Assembly: GCF_047462415.1 (NCBI RefSeq)
Contig: NZ_JANSJE010000001.1
Location: 1 to 64,000 of the forward strand
DNA: 64,000 nucleotides
Origin: Thermostichus sp047462415
Lineage (GTDB): Bacteria; Cyanobacteriota; Cyanobacteriia; Thermostichales; Thermostichaceae
Direction of reading: 5' to 3'
The notes beneath the pieces were generated by a model. It had not been told where the DNA came from and made no database searches. It was given only the letters and a program-made list of their open reading frames with translations. A program made the translations under genes and the position numbers. This document shows, piece after piece, positions 34,118 to 43,088 of the stretch. The first letter of the stretch is position 1. Every line of letters starts with the position of its first letter.

Positions 34118-34253
34118 TTTATCAGCCAACTTTCTGGCCTGACAATAGCCCCTGTGGGCGGGATCCCGCTTTTGGGCAGGTACGGTTGGGTACGGATCTC
34201 TCTACTTCTGGGCCTGTTGTGGGATCATGGCCTGAGGGGGGTGGAGCAAGCAG

Positions 34254-35066
34254 GTGCGGATCCCGTTGTTTCAAGTGGATGCCTTTACGGCCGTGCCTTT
34301 TAGGGGCAACCCGGCGGCGGTGTGTTTGCTGCCCCAGGAGCTGCCGGCAGCTTTGATGCAAGCGATTGCGGCGGAGAACAATTTGTCGGAGACGGCTTTT
34401 TTGCTGCCCCAGGGATCCCTGGGCGCTGTTCCCCACTATGGGCTGCGCTGGTTTACTCCGACGACGGAAGTGGATCTCTGTGGCCATGCCACCTTGGCCG
34501 GTGCCTATGTGCTCTTGACCGGGGTGCACCCGGAAGCTCAGGAGGTGGCCTTTTCCACCCGCAGTGGCCGGTTGTCGGTGCGGCGGCAGGGGGAGCGGCT
34601 GGCGATGGATTTTCCCGCCCAGGCTCCCCAGCCCTGGCCGGAAGCGCAAGAGCAGGTGGCAGCGGCTTTGGGGATCCCACCTGTAGATCTGTGCCGCGGA
34701 GGCATGGGTATGGCGGTGCTGGCTTCGGCCCAGCAGGTGCAGCAGGTGCAGCCGGATTGGGCCCAGGTTCAGGCGCTCCCCGTTTCCGGCTTGATCGTCA
34801 CCGCCTCTGGGGAGGATCTGAAGGATGGGCCGGATTTCGTCTGCCGCGTTTTCGCCCCCCAGTTGGGGATCGTGGAGGATCCGGTGACGGGATCTGCCCA
34901 GTGTCTTTTGATGCCCTATTGGTCGAGGCGCCTGGGCCGGGCTGAGCTCAAAGCCCGCCAGCTCTCGACGCGGGGAGGCGAGCTGTGGTGCCGCGATCTC
35001 GGCCCTCGTGTGGAGATTGCCGGCCAAGCGGTGTTGGTGATTGTGGGAGAGCTGCGGATCCCCTAG
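34254..35066 (+). CDS. PhzF-family isomerase-like protein
   Basis: The 270-aa protein belongs to the phenazine-biosynthesis PhzF / diaminopimelate-epimerase-like fold. Signatures are FQVDAFTAVPFRGNPAAVCL, NNLSETAFLLP with the catalytic Glu, and GIVEDPVTGSAQCLL. Its substrate is unknown, and most bacterial members are not involved in phenazines. It begins at a GTG at 34254. It is convergent with petA across a terminator. Confidence 0.9.
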   Translation: MRIPLFQVDAFTAVPFRGNPAAVCLLPQELPAALMQAIAAENNLSETAFLLPQGSLGAVPHYGLRWFTPTTEVDLCGHATLAGAYVLLTGVHPEAQEVAFSTRSGRLSVRRQGERLAMDFPAQAPQPWPEAQEQVAAALGIPPVDLCRGGMGMAVLASAQQVQQVQPDWAQVQALPVSGLIVTASGEDLKDGPDFVCRVFAPQLGIVEDPVTGSAQCLLMPYWSRRLGRAELKARQLSTRGGELWCRDLGPRVEIAGQAVLVIVGELRIP

Positions 35067-35095
35067 AAAAAAGCACCCCGGCTGGTTCCGGGGTG
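35067..35095 (-). terminator. Rho-independent terminator of petA
   Basis: ACCCCGG (35076-35082) pairs with CCGGGGT (35089-35095) around a 6-base loop. On the minus strand the hairpin is followed by GCTTTTTTCTAG, a good U-tract. It lies 26 bases past the petA stop. Confidence 0.85.
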
Positions 35096-35121
35096 GTGGA
35101 AAAAGTATGGGAACGGTTGGG

Positions 35122-36105
35122 CTAGCCCAAAAGTTCTGCCGCCTGAATGAGTTCCACTTGCTTTTTCTTGAGCACCAGCAGGAGCTGGGTGATGGCCACC
35201 GCTGCCAGGAAGGCCACCAGCCATTTCACCCGATCCGGGCTTTGCAACACCAGATCCCGCTCTGCTTGGCCAAAGCCGCCCACGTTGGGGTTGTTGGTGA
35301 CCGGATCCCCCTCTTGGACGCTGTCGCCCACGTTAACCACCAACTCCGGCCCCGGCGGCACTACCAAGTTTTGGATCCCGTTTTCGGTCTCGAAACTGAG
35401 CACCCGCGTGCCCGGCAACTCGTATTCGGGCGGCACCAGGGCGGCCAGCTCAGCTGGCAGGTCGCTGAGATCCGACTCGACGGTGGCAATGCTGGCCAGG
35501 CGACCGGTGGCGGGAGCGCGGAAGACGTTGTTGTTGCTGAGGCTGCCGTCGGGGTTGATCTGGCCACGACCGCGGTTGGCGCCGACATAGACCCGATATT
35601 TCATGAAGGCCACCGAGGGATCCTCTTTCGGGTCAGGCGCTACCACCGGGAAGACGATTTCCTGGTGTTGCTCGCCGGGCAAAGGGCCCACCAGAAGGAT
35701 GTTGGGCTTCTCGTCGCTGTAGGGGGTGATGTAGGTCTCGGCGGTTTCCTGCCGCTGTTCCTCGGTCATCTCCTCTTCGGTAGCCAAACGGAAGCCCTCC
35801 GGCAACACCACCACAGCACCCACATTCAGCCCGCCTTTGCTGCCATCCCCCAGCACCTGCTGTTTGCTCAGGTCATAAGGGATCCCGACCTTGATGGTGA
35901 ACACCTGGCCAGGGGTAACCGCCTGCGGCACTTCGGCACGGGCGGGCATGGCGTTCAGGTGGCAGTTGGCGCAGACAATTTTTCCGGTGGCCTCGCGGGG
36001 GTTGTCGTAGGCCATCTGGGCGTAATAAGGGTAGGCTGCCGCCGGACGGGATCCCATCCCCAGCAACAGCAGCAGCGCACACACGGCTAAGCAAATTCGC
36101 TTCAT
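35122..36105 (-). CDS. petA: Cytochrome f
   Basis: This is the c-type heme subunit of cytochrome b6f, passing electrons to plastocyanin or cytochrome c6 in the thylakoid lumen. A signal peptide ends PAAA, and the mature chain starts YPYYAQ, where the Tyr is the axial heme ligand (Tyr25 of the precursor). The heme site is CANCH (residues 45-49). One C-terminal membrane helix (VKWLVAFLAAVAITQLLLVL) anchors the 327-aa protein. It is 250 bases downstream of petC on the same strand, the usual petCA operon. Confidence 0.98.
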   Translation of the reverse strand: MKRICLAVCALLLLLGMGSRPAAAYPYYAQMAYDNPREATGKIVCANCHLNAMPARAEVPQAVTPGQVFTIKVGIPYDLSKQQVLGDGSKGGLNVGAVVVLPEGFRLATEEEMTEEQRQETAETYITPYSDEKPNILLVGPLPGEQHQEIVFPVVAPDPKEDPSVAFMKYRVYVGANRGRGQINPDGSLSNNNVFRAPATGRLASIATVESDLSDLPAELAALVPPEYELPGTRVLSFETENGIQNLVVPPGPELVVNVGDSVQEGDPVTNNPNVGGFGQAERDLVLQSPDRVKWLVAFLAAVAITQLLLVLKKKQVELIQAAELLG

Positions 36106-36355
36106 AAGTTCAGCTCAGAATGGATTGCAATCACAGTTTTGGAACACAATTGGGGAAGAGCGATCTCGATCATTCGCCCCACCTCGCTCGGCAGAAGCTG
36201 ACCTAACCACAAGCGGCTCACCTCGCCATCGGGATCCTGACTCACCGTTTTAAAAGGACTCCATCCCGCTAGCACGACCGGGAATTCAGTTAACCTCAGT
36301 TAACAGTTGAACCCAATTGCCGCCGTAGAGCTGTCAGGATCCCTTGCTCCTTCAG

Positions 36356-36874
36356 CTAGGCCTCGCGGAAATCGGGGCCTTGCCAGGGGCTGAAGCGAAC
36401 GTTGTCGCCATCCACCGTGGCGCTCACCAGCTCCAGCGAGCGGGGAGCCGGCCCCCGGATCACCTTGCCGTTGGCCGCGTACTGGGATCCGTGGCAAGGG
36501 CACTTAAACAAGTTTTCTCCCACATTCCAGGGCACCACACAGCCGAGGTGGGTGCAAACAGCATTGAGGCCGTAATTGGCCACCGCCCCGTTGTCGATCA
36601 CGATATAGGTGGGATCCCCTTTCAAGCCTTGGGCCAGCACCCGATCCGTGGCGGCATGGGTGGCCAACAGTTCACTGACGCTGATGGGCTTGCCGAGGGC
36701 GTCCTGAGCGATGAGGCCCTCACCCCCTCCCCCGGACGAGGGCGGAATAAAATACTTCACCACCGGGTAGAGGGCGCCCACCACCACCACTCCCACCGAG
36801 CCACTGAGCAGGGCATTCAGAAAAACCCGCCGGCTCATGGGGGGGGCTTCAAAGTTGCTAACCGCTTCCGTCAT
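36356..36874 (-). CDS. petC: Rieske iron-sulfur protein of cytochrome b6f
   Basis: It carries the 2Fe-2S cluster that accepts electrons from plastoquinol. Cluster ligands lie in CTHLGC (Cys107, His109) and CPCHGS (Cys125, His128), with Cys112 and Cys127 forming the disulfide. An SRRVFLN Tat-like motif precedes the N-terminal membrane helix, followed by a Gly-rich hinge (SSGGGGEG). At 172 aa it is a little shorter than typical (about 180). It is the first gene of petCA, divergent from the DUF3067 gene. Confidence 0.97.
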   Translation of the reverse strand: MTEAVSNFEAPPMSRRVFLNALLSGSVGVVVVGALYPVVKYFIPPSSGGGGEGLIAQDALGKPISVSELLATHAATDRVLAQGLKGDPTYIVIDNGAVANYGLNAVCTHLGCVVPWNVGENLFKCPCHGSQYAANGKVIRGPAPRSLELVSATVDGDNVRFSPWQGPDFREA

Positions 36875-37027
36875 AATGGCAAATGCAGACCTGAGAAGTT
36901 TTAACGTTCGTTGACAAGCGACACCATCCTAACCGACCCCTTTGGCCAATATCGTTAAGAAATGCAACGGTGAACCCAAGGCCTTCAGCCTACCCGGCAA
37001 CATTGAAGCCAGTCTCAAGCCAGTGCG

Positions 37028-37345
37028 ATGACGGGATCCGACTTTCAAGCTTTGCTGCAAGACAAGTGGGGCTGCTCCTACGACGTGCAGTTGCGGCGTA
37101 TCCAGCAAAAGGTGGTGTTGCTGGTGATGTGGCGCTACCTGGAGCAGCCCTCTTTTCCCTTGAGCGAGGCCGAGTACCTGGCCCACTTGGAGAAGGTGAT
37201 GGCCCATTTACAGGCTTGGGGGGTGTGGGAAACCGTGCGCCGCGAAATCGAAGCCACCCGTCAGAGGCCTCGCATGGGCAAAGCGGTGGCCATTCCTCTA
37301 GATTTGCAAAAGGTGGGGGAGCGGGCCTCCGAGTGGTTGCTGTAA
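37028..37345 (+). CDS. DUF3067 family protein
   Basis: This 105-aa soluble protein (FQALLQDKWGCSYDVQLRRI and VVLLVMWRYLEQPSFPLSE) matches DUF3067, found in cyanobacteria and plastids. Its function is unknown. It is divergent from petC across a 153-base shared promoter region, so coregulation with cytochrome b6f is plausible but unproven. Confidence 0.82.
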   Translation: MTGSDFQALLQDKWGCSYDVQLRRIQQKVVLLVMWRYLEQPSFPLSEAEYLAHLEKVMAHLQAWGVWETVRREIEATRQRPRMGKAVAIPLDLQKVGERASEWLL

Positions 37346-37348
37346 GTC

Positions 37349-38695
37349 CTAGAGGGGACGCTGCTTGCGCACTGGTTCGGTTTCGGGGCGATCCTCCTGA
37401 GCTTCTGATTCCAGTTCCAGCAGCGTGCGGAATGCCGGCTCGTCCAGACGGTAGTCCCGCTGCTCGATCAGATCTCGGTCGGTCGAGTAAATGGTGTCGG
37501 ACTCGGACACAACTTCCTGACGGCGGAAGCGGCGGGCAAAGTTGAGTTTGCGCAGCAGCGCCTCTGTGGGACGCTTCAGTTGCTCTCGCCAAAGCTGCCG
37601 GATGCGATTGCGCCGCTCCACCCCTTGATTGCGAATTTGCAAGGCCAGCCAGCGAACGGCAGGCACGGCCAAAAACAGCGTGCCGTAGAGGAAGAGGAAT
37701 CCAATCAGCGGGTAGATAAACGCCAAAAAGGCGTTGCTGCCGGCGGCGGCGGCCACCTCTTCCCGCGCTCCGTAGAGAATGGCGGCCAGAAAGAAATTGA
37801 GCACCCCCAATCCCCCCGACAGGGTCAGTTGACCAGGTGTAGCGCGGCTAAACACCCAGGGTTTCTCTTGCAACACTTCAGGGATCCCCTTGGGCTGGCG
37901 CTCTGAGGCGGCCACCTGCAGCTCCGGGAAGCGGTAGACGATATCCCCGTCGTCGCTCACCTCCGGCTGACCGTCGAACTTGAGCAAAATCGGCAGCATG
38001 TAGTCTTCATACTCCAGGGCCGGGGATCCCGGCTCCACATCCAGATAGGGCAACACCTGCTCTGCTGTGATCACCCCTCCATTGGCGCGAATCAGTTGGC
38101 CGATGAGGGCATAGCGCTCCTCCTCTAGGTTGGCATTGGGATCCCCATCCCCAAACAGGAAGCTGTACACCGCCTCCAAAAAGTTCATCTCTGCTTGTTC
38201 CTGGCGGGGGCGCGCCCGACCGGAATAGTCCCTGTAGTAGTAGGGATAGGGATCCCAGAAGGGGTTGCCAACCCAAAGGTTGGGAAAGTAGTAAAACCCT
38301 ATCCCCCGCGACCGGCTGCGATTGTCCTCCTCGCGGCTACTGGCCATCTGCAGAGCAATCAAGGCCAAAACGATCAAAACAATCGACACCACCAGCAGGA
38401 TGCCAAAGGAGATGCGCAGCCCATAGAGAAAGCCCCCCCACAGCTTGCGACGCAGGGCGGCAAGCCGATCCTGCTGCTCTTTGCGCTTGAGAATGCTGCG
38501 AAAATCAGGCGGGAAAACGTAGGCGATCTCCCCCTGCCGGGAAACTTGCAGATGCCCCTCCGCCTTTTGGGCCAAATTCAGCAGCTCTTGTTTGGCCTCG
38601 TGTAAAGATAGGCCCGTGCTGGAGGCAATATCTCCCAGAGTGACCCGCAGGCCCAACTGTTCTACTGCGTCCATCACCAATGTTTGGGTAGCCAC
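37349..38695 (-). CDS. Cyanobacterial membrane protein with N-terminal winged helix
   Basis: The 448-aa protein has a winged-helix-like N-terminus (LGLRVTLGDIASSTGLSLHE, then YVFPPDFRSILK). A membrane segment lies near residue 95 (ISFGILLVVSIVLIVLALIA), and two more between about 285 and 345. A second wHTH-like block (VITAEQVLPYLDVEPG) sits between them. An unusual Tyr/Pro/Trp-rich stretch (GIGFYYFPNLWVGNPFWDPY) follows the first helix. I recognise it as a conserved cyanobacterial/plastid type but not its function. The start is a GTG at 38695. It converges on DUF3067 with a 3-base gap. Confidence 0.7.
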   Translation of the reverse strand: MATQTLVMDAVEQLGLRVTLGDIASSTGLSLHEAKQELLNLAQKAEGHLQVSRQGEIAYVFPPDFRSILKRKEQQDRLAALRRKLWGGFLYGLRISFGILLVVSIVLIVLALIALQMASSREEDNRSRSRGIGFYYFPNLWVGNPFWDPYPYYYRDYSGRARPRQEQAEMNFLEAVYSFLFGDGDPNANLEEERYALIGQLIRANGGVITAEQVLPYLDVEPGSPALEYEDYMLPILLKFDGQPEVSDDGDIVYRFPELQVAASERQPKGIPEVLQEKPWVFSRATPGQLTLSGGLGVLNFFLAAILYGAREEVAAAAGSNAFLAFIYPLIGFLFLYGTLFLAVPAVRWLALQIRNQGVERRNRIRQLWREQLKRPTEALLRKLNFARRFRRQEVVSESDTIYSTDRDLIEQRDYRLDEPAFRTLLELESEAQEDRPETEPVRKQRPL

Positions 38696-38927
38696 TCTTA
38701 ACCTCCGCTTTTCGCCAAGACGCGCCGGGGAGCCTATCGGAACCCTTGACCCCGATCCGCTCCCGCATCGATCTATTTCCAGTATCTCCCCTCAACTCCG
38801 CGGCGGCGAGGGTCGTTGTTCCTCCCGCCAGCTTTTAACTGGGATCCCCATGAGGTGCCCTGCTGTTTTCTCCACAGCTTGCCGACCTGCCGCAACCTAA
38901 GCTTGGGGGAGTCTTATGTACCCCCAT

Positions 38928-39440
38928 CTAGGGCAGCCAGGCCATCACGGCCAGCAGGGCAGAGAGGATCCCGATTAACGCCCAGGTGAGCGGCTTTGTA
39001 TCCAACGGGGGAGCGGCTTCGCGAGGATCAAGGGAATCGCCAGATTTGGGGGAAGAGCCCTTGCGCTGAGATTGCCCATAGTCCAAGCGGTACGCCGGGG
39101 TGTCAGCTTCCTCGAGCCGGCTGAGATCGGGAATTTCGCTCAACCACTCCGCCGGACGCCGCAGACGGGGAGCTTGCCAGATGCCCAAAACATAGCGAGC
39201 CTGCTGGGCAACTTCTGGATCCGGGTTGCGCAGCAGGGTTTGGGCCAACCGGATGGCCTCCTGCGTTTCGCCAAGGGCTTCTTGGGCCAGGGCCTGCCAG
39301 AGCCGTAGCTTGCCCGACTGTGGGTAGCGGCTTTGGGCCTGCTTTATCTGTTCCAGTGCCTGCCGATAGTCTCCTCGCTCGAACTTCGACTGGATCAGGG
39401 CCAGGTGCTGGGTCAATCCCAGGTTTTCGGGAAGGGCCAT
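38928..39440 (-). CDS. TPR-like protein with C-terminal membrane anchor
   Basis: The 170-aa protein has a tetratricopeptide-like region (residues 10-90: KFERGDYRQALEQIKQAQ, then LRLWQALAQEALGETQEAIR), a charged disordered middle and a C-terminal hydrophobic tail (LTWALIGILSALLAVMAWL). It is probably tail-anchored, with the TPR part in the cytoplasm for protein contacts. It lies 16 bases downstream of the CpcS-type lyase gene, so they may be cotranscribed. Confidence 0.72.
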   Translation of the reverse strand: MALPENLGLTQHLALIQSKFERGDYRQALEQIKQAQSRYPQSGKLRLWQALAQEALGETQEAIRLAQTLLRNPDPEVAQQARYVLGIWQAPRLRRPAEWLSEIPDLSRLEEADTPAYRLDYGQSQRKGSSPKSGDSLDPREAAPPLDTKPLTWALIGILSALLAVMAWLP

Positions 39441-39456
39441 CTTCGGGCTCCGCAGG

Positions 39457-40011
39457 CTAGGTCAGCTTCTGTTCTACTCCAAACCCCACCAGCAACAGCT
39501 CCTGCAAAGGCTGACCTTGAGGGGGGCGTCGGTAGGTGAGGATCTGCCGCAGGCGCAGACGAGGATTGAGTAGGGTGATGGTATCTACGGCAACCACGCG
39601 CGTGTAGGTGGTGGTCATCACCAGTTGCAGGGATCCAGGATCGAACCGGAAAACCGCCACCATCGGGCGATCTTCCTCATAGGCCCGATCCCGCAGATAG
39701 TCTCCCTCCAGACCCAGGGAGGTTTCTTGCCGAGGGACAAACAGCATGTTCAGCTCTTGCCCGGCCTCCTCCCCCGTTTCGGAAACCGTCTCAAAAGCCA
39801 AGTGAAAGCCCAAAAAACCATCCACGTTGTGGTTGGGGTAGTTGTTGTCGGCCAGCACCTTGTGCTTCAGCTCAGGGGTGAGGGTGCGAATGGTGAACTC
39901 GGTGCGGGAGCGCTCCACCTCGCCACGGTCTAGGTAATGGTAGGTGCGCTCGGTGCGCCAAGCCCCGATGCAGCAGTTGAAAAAGTGGTGGAATTGTTGG
40001 ATGGCGTTCAT
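39457..40011 (-). CDS. CpcS/CpeS-family phycobilin lyase
   Basis: The 184-aa protein (MNAIQQFHHFFNCCIGAWRT, then ERTYHYL and VERSRTEFTI) resembles the S-type lyases, lipocalin-like proteins that attach phycocyanobilin to Cys-84-type sites of phycobiliproteins. The later GFHLAFETVSETGEE and RLRLRQILTYRR fit the beta-barrel. The start at 40011 was chosen because the upstream open frame lacks family features. Which phycobiliprotein it serves cannot be told. A related function in chromophore handling is possible. Confidence 0.65.
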   Translation of the reverse strand: MNAIQQFHHFFNCCIGAWRTERTYHYLDRGEVERSRTEFTIRTLTPELKHKVLADNNYPNHNVDGFLGFHLAFETVSETGEEAGQELNMLFVPRQETSLGLEGDYLRDRAYEEDRPMVAVFRFDPGSLQLVMTTTYTRVVAVDTITLLNPRLRLRQILTYRRPPQGQPLQELLLVGFGVEQKLT

Positions 40012-40175
40012 GCAGGCGGGAGCGGACAAAGTCAGAGATCGACGCCGGAGCCGAGAAGTGGCCCAGGCAACTCTGCTCCCGATCCTAAAACGAATCGAAA
40101 ACAAACAGGAGTCCCCATCCCGAATGCCAAAGATTGAGATCTCCACGGGGTGGAGACCTGGAACGCAATCCCCTC

Positions 40176-41477
40176 CTAGCGGCCTTGTGCCACCGGGATC
40201 CCCTGGGGCTGCCCCAACAGCTCCAGGGCTCGCTGAAGCTGGATGTCCTCCGGCCCGGCCAGGGTTTCTGCCGTTAGGGGAACGGATCCCTCCCCCACCA
40301 CCACATCCGGCTGGATCCCCTGGTGATGGATGTTATGGCCGCTGGGGGTGAGGTACTTGGCCGTCGTCACCGCCAGCCCAGAGCCATCTGCCAGCTCCAG
40401 CAGGGATTGGATCAGCCCCTTGCCAAAGGTGCGCGTTCCCACCAGTCGGGCTCGCCCACTGTCCTGAAGTGCCCCGGCCAACACTTCACTGGCACTGGCG
40501 CTGCCCTGGTTCACCAAGACCACCAGCGGCGCCTCTGTGAGCACCTCGCCGGTGGCGGGAATGCTGTCTTGAATGCCGTGGCGATCCGTCACCAGCACGA
40601 TGTCGCCCTTGGGGATCCAGAAGCGGGCGATCTCGATGGCCGCCTGTAAGAGTCCCCCTGGGTTGTTGCGCAAGTCGAGAATGTAGCCCCGCACCCCCTG
40701 AGCTTCAGCGGCCCGAATGGCTTGACGAACCTGAGCGGCAGCATTGCCGTTGAACTGGCTGAGGCGAATGTAGGCCACCGTTCCCTGAGGCAGCTCAAAA
40801 AAACGGGTGCGCACGGGGTTGATGGTGATCGACTGGCGCACCAGCTCCACCTCCCAAACGCGATCCTGCCGCTTCAGCTTCAGAGTAACCGGCGTGCCGC
40901 TGCGCCCCCGCAGCCGTTCGGCCACTTCGTCTAAGCTCAGCCCTGCCACCGGCACCCCATCCACGGCCAAAATCTCGTCCTGAGGTTGAATCCCGGCCTG
41001 CTCGGCAGGAGTGCCTTCCATAGGCGCAATTACCCGCACCGAGCCCTGCTCGTCGATGGCGATCTGCAAACCGACACCGCTCAGCTCCCCGGCTGTAGAG
41101 GTCTGCAAGCTAAGGTAGTGCTCTTTGTCCAGAAAGCGGGTAAAAGGATCCCCCAGCGTCGCCAACATCTCCTCAATAGCGCGGTAGGTCTCTTGCCGAT
41201 CCTTCAGGGGCCGGGAGAGAAACCGTTGCCGCACCTGCCACCAGTTTTGCCCGTTAAACCCCGGATCTACATAGGCTCGATCCACATAGGCCCAGGCCTG
41301 CGCCAGCAGTTGCTGCTCTTCTCCCCAGCGACTGGCCTGAACTGGACAGGCATCCATGCCCAAACTCGCCCAGAGCAAACACCCCAGCAGAACAATGCGG
41401 ATGCCCCAGGCCAACCTTGCTCGGATCCCCCACCATCTCCGATGGAGCCCTGTGTGTCTCAGCTTCTGCACAACCAT
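40176..41477 (-). CDS. ctpA: Carboxyl-terminal processing protease (S41, PDZ)
   Basis: The 433-aa exported serine protease has an N-terminal signal/anchor and a PDZ domain (VIAPMEGTPAEQAGIQPQDE, then ILAVDGVPV). Catalytic residues lie in VNQGSASASEVLAGAL (Ser) and GTRTFGKGLIQSL (Lys). In cyanobacteria CtpA removes the C-terminal extension of the photosystem II D1 precursor in the lumen; other Ctp paralogs exist, so the symbol is likely but not certain. It is divergent from petB. Confidence 0.88.
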   Translation of the reverse strand: MVVQKLRHTGLHRRWWGIRARLAWGIRIVLLGCLLWASLGMDACPVQASRWGEEQQLLAQAWAYVDRAYVDPGFNGQNWWQVRQRFLSRPLKDRQETYRAIEEMLATLGDPFTRFLDKEHYLSLQTSTAGELSGVGLQIAIDEQGSVRVIAPMEGTPAEQAGIQPQDEILAVDGVPVAGLSLDEVAERLRGRSGTPVTLKLKRQDRVWEVELVRQSITINPVRTRFFELPQGTVAYIRLSQFNGNAAAQVRQAIRAAEAQGVRGYILDLRNNPGGLLQAAIEIARFWIPKGDIVLVTDRHGIQDSIPATGEVLTEAPLVVLVNQGSASASEVLAGALQDSGRARLVGTRTFGKGLIQSLLELADGSGLAVTTAKYLTPSGHNIHHQGIQPDVVVGEGSVPLTAETLAGPEDIQLQRALELLGQPQGIPVAQGR

Positions 41478-41664
41478 CTATCCTAAAAAGTTAAGAAATG
41501 TGAACAAAACACAGCATTGAAAAGTCGTCTGGCCTGTCGGGATCGAGATCTGGCTCCCAAAGCTGAGCCTTGCGTCAGGATGGTGTTAAAGAATTGTGTT
41601 AGATTGCTGAGTGGAGCAGGCCTGCCCTGCCCTCAAGATCCACTTTTCAAAAACTGCAGGCATC

Positions 41665-42312
41665 ATGAGCAAAGTTTACGACTGGTTGGACGAGCGGCTG
41701 GAGATTACGCCTTTCGTCGACGACGCAACTGGGAAATTCATTCCGCCTCACGTTAACATCTTCTACTGCCTTGGCGGGGTGACGCTGGTGTGCTTCCTTA
41801 TTCAGTTTGCCACCGGCTTCGCCATGACCTTCTACTACCGTCCGACGGTGGCCGAGGCCTTTGAGTCGGTCAACTACATCATGACCCAGGTCAACTTCGG
41901 CTGGCTGCTGCGCTCCATCCATCGCTGGAGCGCCTCCATGATGGTGTTGATGATGATCCTACACACCTTCCGGGTTTATCTGACAGGAGGGTTCAAGAAG
42001 CCTCGCGAGCTGACCTGGGTGACCGGTGTGATCTTGGCGGTGCTGACAGTTTCTTTTGGCGTTACCGGCTACTCCCTGCCCTGGGATCAGGTGGGCTACT
42101 GGGCAGTCAAGATCGTCTCCGGTGTGCCCAGTGCGATTCCGGTGGTGGGTGACTTGTTGGTGCAGCTTATCCGTGGCGGCGAAGCTGTCGGCCAAGCGAC
42201 TCTGACTCGCTTCTACAGCTTGCATACTTTTGTGTTACCCTGGCTGGCTGCGGTCTTCATGACCATGCACTTTCTGATGATCCGCCGCCAAGGGATTTCT
42301 GGGCCTTTGTGA
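41665..42312 (+). CDS. petB: Cytochrome b6
   Basis: This membrane core of cytochrome b6f carries two b hemes and the covalently bound heme c-n. The 215-aa, four-helix protein has GWLLRSIHRWSASMMVLMMI and LHTFRVYLTGGFKKPRELTW, then LHTFVLPWLAAVFMTMHFLM with the distal heme His residues. The Cys near position 35 (FYCLGGVTL) is the heme c-n ligand. ATG at 41665 gives the family-standard length. petD follows after 75 bases. Confidence 0.98.
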   Translation: MSKVYDWLDERLEITPFVDDATGKFIPPHVNIFYCLGGVTLVCFLIQFATGFAMTFYYRPTVAEAFESVNYIMTQVNFGWLLRSIHRWSASMMVLMMILHTFRVYLTGGFKKPRELTWVTGVILAVLTVSFGVTGYSLPWDQVGYWAVKIVSGVPSAIPVVGDLLVQLIRGGEAVGQATLTRFYSLHTFVLPWLAAVFMTMHFLMIRRQGISGPL

Positions 42313-42387
42313 GCAAAGTTTGTCTCTTGGCTCCGCAAACGGTGACCCTTTAGCTTCTGGTTCAGGATTTTTGCAAGGAGAACTCTC

Positions 42388-42900
42388 ATGGCTATCTCAA
42401 AGCAGGTCATAGCGACTGAGGCCATTACCCGCAAAGTTGACCTAGACAACCCCAAGGTTGTAGCCAAGCTGAAGAAAAACATGGGCCATATGACCTATGG
42501 TGAGCCTGCTTGGCCCAACGATTTGCTTTTTATGTTTCCGGTGGTGATCCTGGGTACCATCGGTCTAATCGTCGGCCTGGCGGTCATGGATCCCGCAGGG
42601 GTGGGCGAGCCGGCGGATCCCTTTGCCACACCGCTGGAAATTCTGCCGGAATGGTATCTCTACCCCGCTTTTCACATTTTGCGTATTGCTCCCAACAAGT
42701 TGTTGGGGATTGCTCTGATGTCTGCTATTCCTGTCGGTCTTTTGTTTGTGCCCTTCATCGAAAACGTCAACAAGTTCCAAAATCCGCTGCGCCGCCCGGT
42801 GGCGACGACGGTGTTTTTGATCGGCACCTTGGTTACCCTCTACCTGGGTATCGGTGCCACTTTGCCCTTGGATAAGTGGGTCACCTTGGGCTTGTTCTAG
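42388..42900 (+). CDS. petD: Cytochrome b6f subunit IV
   Basis: This three-helix subunit forms part of the quinol-oxidation site. The 170-aa protein has NMGHMTYGEPAWPNDLLFMF, the PEWY motif (EILPEWYLYPAFHILR) and ENVNKFQNPLRRPVATTVFL. It is about 10 residues longer than usual because of an N-terminal extension (AISKQVIATEAIT). AAGGAGA precedes the ATG. Last gene of petBD. Confidence 0.98.
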   Translation: MAISKQVIATEAITRKVDLDNPKVVAKLKKNMGHMTYGEPAWPNDLLFMFPVVILGTIGLIVGLAVMDPAGVGEPADPFATPLEILPEWYLYPAFHILRIAPNKLLGIALMSAIPVGLLFVPFIENVNKFQNPLRRPVATTVFLIGTLVTLYLGIGATLPLDKWVTLGLF

Positions 42901-42939
42901 AGCTTTAGCTTGAGGGTTTGCTCATCATTATTGTTATAG

Positions 42940-42969
42940 GGTGCAGCAGGTCAGTGGCCAGGCTGCACC
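42940..42969 (+). terminator. Hairpin downstream of petD
   Basis: GGTGCAGC (42940-42947) pairs with GCTGCACC (42962-42969) around a 14-base loop, followed by TTATATC. It lies 39 bases after the petD stop and probably ends the petBD transcript. The U-tract is weak. Confidence 0.6.
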
Positions 42970-43088
42970 TTATATCATCCCTGGAGAGAGCTTTTTGGGG
43001 GAGTTCTCCACAAACCTGTGTGCCAAGGGATGGCTGAGCCCGCTGAAATGGTAGTATTTCTACGCCATTGTCTTCAGCTTGACTGCTC

